Assembly: GCA_003024175.1 (NCBI GenBank)
Contig: MDYQ01000193.1
Span: forward strand, 1 to 53,205
Direction: 5' to 3'
DNA: 53,205 nt
From: Planoprotostelium fungivorum
Lineage: Eukaryota > Evosea > Variosea > Cavosteliida > Cavosteliaceae
The position numbers and the translations under genes are program-made. Below, in pieces: positions 9,865 through 21,886 of the stretch; positions within the stretch are counted from its first letter, which is position 1; every line of letters begins with the position of its first letter. Below the pieces are notes generated by a model, which saw nothing but the letters and a program-made list of their open reading frames with translations, searched no databases and was not told the DNA's origin.

Positions 9865-12146
9865 TTATGTCTTATTCGCTCGCGAATCCCATTGAAAGGC
9901 CTTCTTTAGATTTCCTCCTCGGGCATACATTGCTGCCATGGTCCTGCAGGTCATGCCATTCAACTCGATCTCGTGGCTCTCCGTCATCTCTAATACCTGG
10001 AAACGTTGGTTCATTGCTTCTGATGCGAGATGGATCACCTCTTCTGCTCCCTTGATGTCATCCATCTGAGCGAACATGAGCAAGATGGGACCCAATGTAT
10101 ACGTGTCGTGTCGAACCTTTAGAAAGTCAGACGTTTGTCGATATCGTGGGAGGTTTCACCTTCTCTTCTTGCATCATCGCCATCAGATTGCGACATCCCA
10201 TCTGATCTTTGTGTCTGGCGTAAGCCACGGTGGCTATACTCCAAGTGAGAGGATCCGGTTTGACCCCCTTCTCTCTCATCTCCTCGATGTATTTTGCAAC
10301 CTACGTCCATCGTCATTCATCCAGATCGCATCATGTCACATCGCATCACCTCGTGAGGTCTGTTCTTCTTCGTTCTCATTTCCATGACGAGGCGATAAGT
10401 GGATTGTAGAGGGATGACGCCATGTTGGTAACCGTAAGACAAAAGTCGATCGACCGATGTCTACATCATCGTCGTCATTTCACGCGCACATCGTGTCGAG
10501 AGTCACACCTCATCTTCTGCTCTCGCATATCCTCCGATGATGATGTGCCACAACCAAGGGCGAACTGGATGTCCCTTGTCGATTCTGCGATGCAAAACGT
10601 CTTCGGCTCTCTTTAACTCATCTGTGATGTTCATCCTCACGACTTCTAAATAGACTCACCTCTCTTGACGAACAATCTCATCATGACCTCGGAGAGTTCA
10701 CCATCTGTTCGGTTGGTCATGCGAAATGAAGGTATATAAATCTATCCATCTACAACGAGACACTCACTCATCTCTTGTTCCGTGTCCAGCACCACGTTCG
10801 CGTAGTGGTTCGCAGAATCAAGATCGCTCTTGGCGAATTCGTTGATGATGTTCGTGAAGGTGAGTGAAGAAGGTACAGAGCCCCACAACTTCATGTCCTC
10901 TAATGTTCGATCCACCTTTCATTTCGATTGAACATTTGAAGAGAAGCTGATGTGATGATGATCACCTCGCCACGGTTTCCTCTGGAGGCAAATTCTCTGA
11001 TGATGATGTTGAAGAAGATCTCGTCGGGGTGCACCTGCGCATGATCATCACGACGAGTGATTCACGATGTTCATGTCGATCGATGATGATCGATGATGGT
11101 GAAGAGACTCACTTCATCCCTCCGCATCATAGACAGCGTCTTGCTCAGATTGACTGTGTCCTCCATTCTAACGTACATCTCCACGGCAATTGTATAATCC
11201 ACAATGCCAGGTTTACATCCCGTATCCTTCATCTCCTTCCACACCTGGTACGTCAGCACCGAAAACTCGAAAATTCCGTAGAAATCTCGTCACCCTTCTG
11301 AATTGGGATACGTTCTCTTGTTCAGCGAACATCCTGAGGAGTAAGGTGTAAAAAAACTGATGAGATCATGAGTCGATGGAGATGACATCTCTAATTGTCG
11401 TCTCACTTGGTTGACTGAGAGACCGACCTTACTCATCGATTTGATGACGGACTGTATACCTTGATCTACATCAGTGTAGATCGATGGACCGACTCACCTT
11501 CCACGTCACGATTCTTACTGTACATATCCACGAGCATTCCCATGGTCTTTACATTCGGTTTACAATCTGCGATATGTCTTGAATGATGTGGTGATGAGAG
11601 TAGATCTCACTATTTCTCGCCATCTCTTCTAACACCTGGAGGACTTTGTCCTTCTGCTCTTTGTTTGTGTACAAACGGATCAACTAGCTAAATTTAGAAG
11701 TGATGTACGTCTGATGAATTGCACCATGTTGTATGGGATGACGAGATCTGTTAACCCTTCTTTTCTCATAACTTGAATGAGTTCCCGTAATTCATCAGGC
11801 TTTCGACATTTGAAGTACATGTCCAAGACGGGTCGATAGGCATCCATGGTCATCTGTACCCTCTCTTGTCTCATACCTGACAATATCTTCTCCACTTGAT
11901 AGACATTCTCCCTGCCTGTATACTGTGCTCATGTTGTCAGTGATGGTAGTTTCACTGCGAATGTGATTCCAAATCACGACGTATTACCTTAACGATCATG
12001 TCTTGCCAAACCCCCATCTGAACTTGATGATTATCATGATGTATGGCGCGTGAGGGACATCGTATCTGGTGGAACGGGATGACTCTAGACTCAAGTCTGA
12101 AAGGAATAGCGGACCTCTTCAGGAAAGGTAAACCCGCTGCTCGCAT
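9865..12146 (-). CDS. Mitochondrial pentatricopeptide-repeat (PPR) protein
   Basis: The first exon (12146-11988) encodes an Arg/Ser-rich, acid-poor presequence (MRAAGLPFLKRSAIPFRLES) typical of a mitochondrial targeting peptide. Later exons encode helical pairs of PPR type: MTMDAYRPVLDMYFKCRKPD, KPNVKTMGMLVDMYSKNRD, GIVDYTIAVEMYVRMED, and near the end MTCRTMAAMYARGGNLKKAF. The last frame stops at 9867-9865. PPR proteins bind single-stranded RNA in a sequence-specific way, here presumably mitochondrial transcripts. Introns of about 40-60 nt separate nearly every repeat; several were placed by frame continuity (for example 11987 as the first donor base), others only approximately. The RNA target cannot be predicted. 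Confidence 0.75.
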
Positions 12147-12405
12147 CGATGGTGATGCCGCGAAATGGTCGCTCTACAAGGTGAATGCGCCAATCATCGT
12201 TTTATCAACAAAATCTCACAGTCTCACTGAGAGGGAGATTTAGCATTCTCTGCTCATATAATGCATGACAGACCAGCTGTAGAGGGTTATTGAATTTCTC
12301 ATGACACAGCATGGAAGTGCACCGTCGTCTTCATCAGCTTCATTACAAAACCTCTACCGTGCGATATTGATATGATTGAATCACAGGGCAGAAATAAACG
12401 AGAAT

Positions 12406-13214
12406 CTATTCCTCCCACATCCAATCTGTCTTGTGCCGGTTGTCTTTCACGGCTCCCTTTCCTTTGGGCTTCGACTTCATAGTCTTGTAATACGCTCGCA
12501 TTTGATCCTTCTCGTTCACAGGCTCAGCTCCTTCCTCTTCATTCTCCCAGTAGCTGTGATCGTGGGCCTTGCTGAGGATGCATTAGAGAGCGATGATGGT
12601 CTATTCTCATCACCTGACGTCGCGCTCCTTCTTCAAGAGAACGCTGATGGGGGCTGGTGGTTTGACGGATGATAAGAAGATGGGTTTCCATAACTGACAT
12701 CAGTCAGTTTGAAGAGATGGAACAGTGGATGCGCATACCTTCTTCGCTTCTTTGGCTGATATCCGTTGTGGGATGTTCTGTCGAACACAATCGCTGCCTG
12801 CATGTGGATCAGATGATGATTGAGAGTGGCTCTGTCTCACCAGAGGCCCACCATGCTTTCATGCATAACTTCCACCATATAGCATTATAGTCTTTCGATT
12901 TGTCACACCAAGCATGCCATGCTCTGTTGATTCGAGGTAATGATAATAGATCACGCACATCTCGTTCATCTGTCAGTCATCTGGCCATCTAAACAGTTCC
13001 CACCTAGAAAATGAAGCAGGCGAACACATAATTCTGAGGCAGGGGGTTCAGAGAAGAATGTCCTAATGAGCTGTGACGTATTGATATCAAGAGAGAACAC
13101 ATTCCTAACCTCCTGTGGCTCGACAGCATCTAGAATGTCTTCATCTTCCATCTCTGGAATGACTACAACTGAAGAGACAGGGGTGTTCTTGTTCTGTTTT
13201 CTACGCTGTCCCAT
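12406..13214 (-). CDS. F-box protein
   Basis: Five exons (13214-13004, 12969-12841, 12797-12739, 12693-12614, 12571-12406) join to exactly 645 nt, a 214-aa protein; introns are 34-45 nt. After an acidic N-terminal segment comes a motif of F-box type split by the first intron: ASELCVRLLHFL then DERDVRDLLSLPRINRAWHA, ending in a DYNAIWWKLC segment that matches the usual LW..LC end of F-boxes. F-box proteins recruit substrates to SCF ubiquitin ligases through Skp1. The C-terminal 130 aa, with two tryptophan-rich stretches and a basic tail ending TDWMWEE, matches no substrate-binding repeat I recognise. The start is the first ATG after an intron-like 5' leader. Confidence 0.75.
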
Positions 13215-13344
13215 CGATGAGAATGATGACCCCCAGCTGCAGAATCTGGGAATAAAAATGTGCCTGTCATCAATCACCCAATCTACAACTAGGAACAATC
13301 TGTTGCTGACGCATGAGAGCTCTCCGTCATTGTCTTTATCGTCT

Positions 13345-14213
13345 TCATCTCCCTCTCTTCCTGAACATGTTCTCTTCGTGTGAATAGTTGTACATTGGTG
13401 GATAGTCCATCATGAATGGGTCCATCTGTGATTCGCTCTTCTGCAATGGCGGTGGCGGCTGAATACTTAAGTAGCTTGGATCGATCTGATAGCCTGAACT
13501 GAGTTGGAAAGCGAAGTTCTCCGTCTGAAGACGTTGGTTGAATGGATCGAAATCCTGCGGGATGGGCGGCAGCGTTCCTCCCTCAGCTGCCACGTCCATC
13601 CTTTGAAAGACTTCTTCTTGGACGAGAGAAGCATTATTTTGCGGATCACACATCCTCCTTGCTATCACCATTACCAGAGAGGAGAGGTCATAGTGAGGTG
13701 GGGCGTGGATGTCCGAGAGTTGTTTGTCCTCGAGAGGGCCGGCGCTGTATTCTACGAAACACCATTCCTTATTTCCTTCTAAGAAGGACACCTGGTAGGT
13801 CCTCAGTCGTCCTCCCTCCGTTGGTCATCACCTGTCTTCTCATCTTCGTCCCATTGTATTGGGCATAATGATATCTCCTTAGCAGTCTCTTTCCCTTTCG
13901 TATGGACCCTCTTGATGGCTTCCAGAAGAGTCCGTCGGCTTTACTACTCGGTGTGTATCGTCCAAAGAAAAGGAAACAAAATGGAAGGCCTGGCGACGTC
14001 TTCATCTTATCATCTGAGCTGGTGAGTCCTCCGCTGAGAGTTAAACCTGACTTTACCAAACAGAAGCGGATGTTGAGTGAGATAGAGGTTCGCCGGGGGC
14101 GGATGTATCTCTATCCAAGTCAAGAGCTCCTCGACGAACTCGTCCCATTCTTTTAGATCCCACTGAATTGCCCCGGTCAAGAGGAAGTTTCTATACTTCT
14201 CAGAGGTGGGCAT
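13345..14213 (-). CDS. NAC-domain-like (putative DNA-binding) protein
   Basis: Three exons (14213-14057, 14013-13832, 13791-13345) give a continuous 261-aa frame; introns are 43 and 40 nt. The middle reads FCFLFFGRYTP, then ADGLFWKPSRGSIRKGKRLL, then YHYAQYNG, then KEWCFVEYS. The order and spacing resemble the C-terminal half of plant NAC domains: an aromatic strand, the GYWKATGKDRxIR block, a LVFYxG strand, and WVMHEY. NAC proteins are transcription factors related to the WRKY/GCM fold. Outside the domain the C-terminus is Pro/Gln-rich and ends in an RKRGR tail. The identification rests on motif spacing only; CG-1-like or another beta-sheet DNA-binding fold is possible. Confidence 0.45.
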
Positions 14214-14595
14214 GTTTCTATAGACCCTTGTGGCTGTGGGTCAGACTCCTTTCAGTACAATATCCGATGTGACGTCATACACTTGCCTGCGATCGGTCGT
14301 CGTTAAGAAGAAGGAGAGGGTGCCCTGAGAAAAGGGTTGCATTTGTGTTGTTGTGAAGGCCCCTTGTGATCTATACGTACGGATACGTCTCCGAGGATGA
14401 ACCCAAATTTCGCCCGATTTCGCCGTGATTACTCACATGACATAAAAAAAATCCGGGATCCATGGAAGATCTTTCATCTCCTCCCTATTTAAATCTATCG
14501 AAACTGATCACGGAACAGGAACACATACAAAGAAAGAACCGTGGATCTTCATAGATCGATCAGAATAGTAATACATCATCTATTTGCGTATGCAT
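14214..14595. other. Intergenic region, 382 nt
   Basis: It lies between the stop of the lipase gene and the start of the NAC-like gene, both on the minus strand. It therefore contains the NAC-like gene's promoter. A TATTTAAAT box is visible near 14486-14494. I see no coding exon or repeat. Confidence 0.5.
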
Positions 14596-16552
14596 CTAGA
14601 CGAGCAGAGACGGGCTACCCAAGGGTTGATTCAAATGCGATCGGATGTGGTTCCAGAAAATGACTCCCTCACTACTCTTCGCATTGTAGAAGCTTCCGTA
14701 ACAATGAATTCCGTCCTTCCCTGTTCTCTCTTCAGCTCCTCTTCATCTCCCTTCACGATCACCTTCCACGAGCAACACGTCGATAGAAGGCGAGCGACTC
14801 AGCTTTGAGTGTCTGCTCGCTGCGTCTCTCAGGTTCGCGGCCAGCTGCTTGGCTTCGGGTCCGGATACCTGGTGGAGTCAGGAGTGGCTGGTTGTAGATG
14901 GGGTCACCTCCGTGCCGCCGTACATGATCATGACCTTGATTCCTCCGCATTCCGATGCGGCCGTGGCGATGATGTCTAAGGCCGCTGCTACCTGTCGCGC
15001 GTCAATCTGACGTTCTACAACCAGCCAAAACCTCCGGAGTTCGCAGGGCAGGGGAGATGAGAGGCTGCTCGGCCCGAACCGATGGATAATCTGAGATAGG
15101 TGAGTCCATCTACATTGTTGTAGTCTACTCACTCGCAGCCCTAGCCTTCTGATCGGCCTCACGATTCTTGTAGTACCTAAGGCGTGAGTGGTTATGTCTC
15201 CCTCTTCTCTACTCACTTCACGCCTGGCTTGGCTAAATAACAGGAAGCACCCTGCTGTTCCATGGGAGGATAGATGATATCGTATCGGTGGAGTGTGTTG
15301 TCACCCATGCTCATCGTCAAATCTACCCAGGGAGATAACATTAAGACGCGGCCCGGTGGCTGATGATGAGTCGGATGACTGCACGGATGATGTCGATCAC
15401 CTGCACGAATTGGTCGTTGATCGACTTGATGCCTTGGGATCTCAAGGTGGAGAGCTGAAGGAGGAGAGTGTGGACGAGCCCGCCACCGGCTGGTTTTGAA
15501 ATTCAAAAAGAGGCGGGCGGGAGATACGCACCGCTGTCGCCCATGACGAGGATGTTCTCGGGGAGATAGCCCAATGTTAATAAATAATAATATCCTGCGA
15601 GTGCATCTTGTATGGCTGTGATGTCATCGTCATCATCATCGTCGATTACATCATCACGGACATAATCATCGATGGTCATATTATGCACGTGATGACAAGG
15701 GAGAGTGGGAGATGAGAGGAGACTCACATGCAGGGAAACACCTGCTCCTGTCTACAGCCTTCCTGTATTCCACCGTCAACAATGGTGTCGATGTCTCCCT
15801 GCAGATGTTGTAGGCGAACGGTGCCTCTAGACTGTTGCTGCGAATGAAACCCCCTTGGACGAGATAGACAAGTACCTTCGTGATGTCGGTGGAATGCATA
15901 TGTCCATTCATCACCTTCCCGCTCCCCCTCTTGACTTTTCTCTCCTTGTCTGCTTGTGTGACCCAATAACAAGCCACAGGTCCGGGCACCACGATGCCAA
16001 ATGGGTCAGTGACGGGTCCATAAAACCAATCAGATGGTGCAGGATCTATCAGGACCTACGAAGGTGAATATGGAAGACGGTCGTACTCATCATCACCTCT
16101 TCAAAGTCGAGAACATCGGGTCCGGTCTTTGTCATTCCAAAGATGCTTCTGCCCATGCTTCTGAATATTCCAGAGCAGTTGAAGAATTTGGCAGTAAACG
16201 GTATACCGTTGAGAATGAATGGTGTTGCGTTGCCTGTTGGAAGTCCCCAAAACCATGTCCATATGAACTTCTGAAAGGCAGTCAAGAAGAGAGTCTGCCC
16301 GATGCCCCATGATGGTCGGATGGCGACTGGTCCACGGAAAATGCAACCAATGAAAGGGATATAAGATAGAAGGATCAGGATGCATTGTAAGGGGAGGGTC
16401 AAGATAGTCCATATGAAGTGAAATGAGCAATAGATCCAGGGTACGACGCCAGTCCATGGTAGACGGCTTTCTAATGATGGAAAGATGGGACACCAGAATC
16501 GGTATGCGAGTCCGGGGCCCGTTCGTGGTAATTTATCTTCTTTCGTCGGCAT
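14596..16552 (-). CDS. HSL-family alpha/beta hydrolase (esterase/lipase) with N-terminal membrane anchor
   Basis: The ATG at 16552 opens a 152-codon first exon with strong hydrophobic spans (WIYCSFHFIWTILTLPLQCI and following), so the enzyme is membrane-anchored. The catalytic part follows: VLVYLVQGGFIRS (oxyanion-hole region), LLTVEYRKAVDRS, the nucleophile elbow GDSAGGG rebuilt across an intron after GYLPENILVM, the strand VMIMYGGTE, and EGKDGIHCYG with the catalytic His near the C-terminus; stop TAG at 14598-14596. This is the hormone-sensitive lipase/steryl-acetyl hydrolase order. The usual HGGG oxyanion motif is VQGG here, with the His replaced. About ten introns are present, one of roughly 110 nt. 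The substrate is unknown; neutral lipid or steryl ester esters are typical of the family. Confidence 0.8.
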
Positions 16553-16734
16553 GAGTGATGCGTTGTGTTATGATGTGTCGATTGATTTTTCTGGTTATAA
16601 ATACTCGACATGATATCGTGTGTATGTATTACAATCTTTTTAGAAAGCCTGTGACGCCCGAATGAGCCCGAATGAAGAGCCTGCTGCAAGTTAGAGTGGG
16701 GACACAAAAAGCGTTACCGAAATAGGACTCACTA

Positions 16735-16941
16735 TTAGCATTCTGCGCCAGCCACCATCTTTTGCGATACAGCTTGTGGCCAGGTGACAACCTTGTGCAG
16801 GAAATTGGTTACTTCCACGCAACACGAGATGCAGATGAAGGGAAGACAGATGACATAGAAGAAAGACGCAAAGAAGGCAATTGGCCAGGCGATAAAGATG
16901 AGGAGGAGAAACCAAAGGACGCTGTTGAATCCTGCAGACAT
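16735..16941 (-). CDS. Small (68 aa) two-hydrophobic-segment membrane protein
   Basis: A single-exon frame starts MSAGFNSVLWFLLLIFIAWP. It continues with a second hydrophobic stretch (ASFFYVICLPFICISCC) and a short amphipathic tail ending VAGAEC. The sequence is strongly non-random and ends in a clean TAA. The NSVLWF(L)3..AWP..F pattern resembles a family of short conserved eukaryotic membrane proteins, but I cannot name it. It sits 182 nt upstream of the lipase start on the same strand. The cysteine cluster ICISCC next to the membrane could be palmitoylated (inference). Confidence 0.65.
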   Translation of the reverse strand: MSAGFNSVLWFLLLIFIAWPIAFFASFFYVICLPFICISCCVEVTNFLHKVVTWPQAVSQKMVAGAEC

Positions 16942-17306
16942 GCTACCTTCTTCTGATGCTCTTGTTCCGGCTAAAATGCTCTCAGGTTTAAGTGAATCGG
17001 GTGTTCTTACGACGCTCTACACCTCAGGGAATCACCCGACGAGCTCGGTTCCAGCTGGTTCTGTGAATCAACGCACAGAAGCTGGACCGAGGCGAGCCTT
17101 GTTCCTTTACATATATAGGTGCAGCCAAGCCATGTATTCGGGACGACTCATCATCATGACCAGAACATGCTACTTGGTCAGCACGTATTAAGCGAGAGGA
17201 AAACAGTTCGAATCATCTGTTCTTTATTGAGAAGAAGAGATAGACACAGAGGAGACGCCCCTGTGACGTTCGGCTCAGTGAGAGTGAGACAGACGTCGTA
17301 CAGCCC
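16942..17306. other. Intergenic region, about 365 nt
   Basis: No supported gene. It lies upstream of the 68-aa membrane protein and contains a bulged inverted repeat around 17050-17090 (CCAGCTGGTTCTGTG against CACAGAAGCTGG). No promoter elements are clear. Confidence 0.4.
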
Positions 17307-18165
17307 CTAGCGTTTTCCTTCTCTCACACCGCAGATCGTGTCTTCCTGCATTGATATCGTTTTCCTCTCTGCTAAGCTGCGGGTTCTTGTCATGGCGGAA
17401 GTGTCGGTCAGAAGGAAAATGCACCTGCAGCGACATCATCGTCAGCCATCAAGAATTAGAGCCACCACTCACCTCACTCGAGGCCCGCTGGTACCACCCT
17501 CATATCGCCTAACATCAGCAGATGCTGGCGCTCTGAAATAAGCCTCAACTCACCGTCCTATAATTTGAATGGGGACATCTGAGACAAGGAAATCTCCATC
17601 ACCTTGACGCTTTAACTCGTCGAGGTAATCTTCCTGCAGGATATCAGACTGTACGCACGAAGCCTCTCTCACCTCAACGCCATCATTGGCAACCGCATTG
17701 TACATTCTCAACTATGAGATTCTGGACAAAAGTCGAGGTGACCACAGCCGAGAGACAGACACCAAAGTGTGGCTCAGCTACGAACATCACGTCGCCAAAA
17801 ATGGCGTCTTCCCACGGAGCAAGAATTCTCACCTCTTTACACACCCGACGGCCGCTTCATAGCGACTATATATGATGGTCCACCCCACATTCAGTCGATG
17901 ATCTGACATCACTCTGGCCTTCGTATTCTCAATGCGGCCGTCGCTCAGTCCCATTCTGGATCGTCCTCCTCTCGCCATGTATAGGAGCCGACTCTGAAGA
18001 CTTGCTCGACCTGGGCTCCTTGCGTGTCCCGACCTGGAAAGAAATGAGTTGTTTGCTGGTGGGATCTACACCTCGTTGATGCGTGGCTCACCATCCATGT
18101 GACTGCAGTGCCGCCTCGAAATTTACATCCTGGCAATTAGGAACTGTGTGTATGTCTTGCGGCTC
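17307..18165 (-). CDS. Probable multi-exon gene of unknown function
   Basis: On the minus strand, frame-compatible exon pieces are separated by 34-50-nt GT-AG introns, ending with CGC TAG at 17307-17309. The pieces include HVYAEPQDIHTVPNC, MGLSDGRIENTKARVMSDHR, WTIIYSRYEAAVG, MYNAVANDGVE, EDYLDELKRQGDGDFLVSD and IQIIGRRYEGG. Their composition looks coding and two junctions restore the frame exactly, but I recognise no domain and the 5' end was not located. One junction (about 17760-17850) has two equally plausible splice solutions. It could also be a decayed gene. Confidence 0.4.
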
Positions 18166-18439
18166 TGCGTATACATGCCTCTTGATGACTTAATCATATC
18201 ACATACGCGGTCGCAAAAGACGTCGTCTGTGGCTGTTATAGTGACGGGAGGGGGTGATGTTGTGTAAGACACTCCCACGGACCTCGGATGACTCCTGCAT
18301 TCTCAATCGAAAACTTCGGGGTTTGCTCCCGGCTGTAACCATGGAGATTAGCGTTTCAGGGCGTCTACAATCATCAAATAAAAATGTTGAGATTGAGGTC
18401 TCCTCCTTCCATACTGGGTTGATTCTGCTGCCCCAAGCA

Positions 18440-18890
18440 CGTGTACACCATCTACGGGGGGGGGGGGAGGAATGTTAGAGAGGGTGCCAGGTCTGCTTTC
18501 TAAGTCTACCCAGGTGTAGAATTACATGGGCTACACGGTGGTGTATTCAGTTTTTTCGTCCGGACGTTCATAGCAGAGATCAGTGCTATAGTAGGCTAAT
18601 TTTTTAGCGCGCGTGACAATAATCCATTATTTGCTCATCTTGGGCAACATTTTTGTGACCTGTGTTACATACTATTGGAATCAGCGCATTTGGTGAACAA
18701 GGTGAACTATCTATCGGTACCACGTACGCTAAAAAAATTGCGTACATTGGCACTTATCACATCTTAGGGAGGGTACCAGGTCATTGATGATACTTTACCC
18801 AGGTGTAGAATTACCTGGGCTACACGGTGGTGTATTCAGTTTTTTCGTCCGGACGTTCATAACAGAGAAAAGTGCCAATGTTCGCTATCC
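18440..18890. repeat. Diverged tandem repeat, array 2 (same family as array 1)
   Basis: Two copies about 290 nt apart share near-identical blocks: CCCAGGTGTAGAATTAC, GGGCTACACGGTGGTGTATT and CAGTTTTTTCGTCCGGACGT (about 18531-18566 and 18820-18856). A TATTGGAATCAGCGCATTTG block occurs near 18676. All have counterparts in array 1 near 1.0-1.6 kb. A run of at least 12 G (about 18458-18470) precedes the array. The repeat sits in the gap between divergent genes. Confidence 0.8.
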
Positions 18891-19159
18891 ATTTTATTGT
18901 GTAATGGGAACTCAGGAAGACTTTCGCGTTCTTATTGTCGATCAATATTCAGGTGAGCTACTTTCTGTATATCTTTTCTTCATCCTTCTATGACTGTGGC
19001 AAATCCACCGCCCACCACTGTTTGTTTTGACGATCAAAAGAAAATCGATTGAAATTCCTCCGAATAATATACGTTGAAGGGCGGGACACATCACAAATTT
19101 CAACTACAAATGGGGATACAACGGGCCCAGGCGGTCGGGACTGGCACAATTCACTGGAG
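18891..19159. other. Upstream region of the glycerol kinase gene
   Basis: It lies between repeat array 2 and the glycerol kinase ATG. An open frame continues upstream of the chosen start (from 19049), but that part has no similarity to the compact N-terminus of glycerol kinases. I treat it as 5' UTR. No TATA-like box was convincing. Confidence 0.4.
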
Positions 19160-21615
<2,456 letters not shown>

Positions 21616-21886
21616 AGATAAAGAATCTACATTGTACCATGTCTTCATGTACCGTGTCTTCATGATCGGTTTGTGTGTACATCAGATCATCCATCGCAAT
21701 TACAAAGAACTCTGTGGAGAATTGTTTATTTGGTCCTAAATCAGACCTTCTCAATGAGCTACAAATGAAGATCTTTGTTTCATTCAGGGCTTGTCTGCCT
21801 TCTAGAGGTTTATCCGAAGTTCCGGCTGTCTACAGAGGGTACCCACATAGAAATTGAAACTCTCATTTGGTCAATTGCAGATCAAC

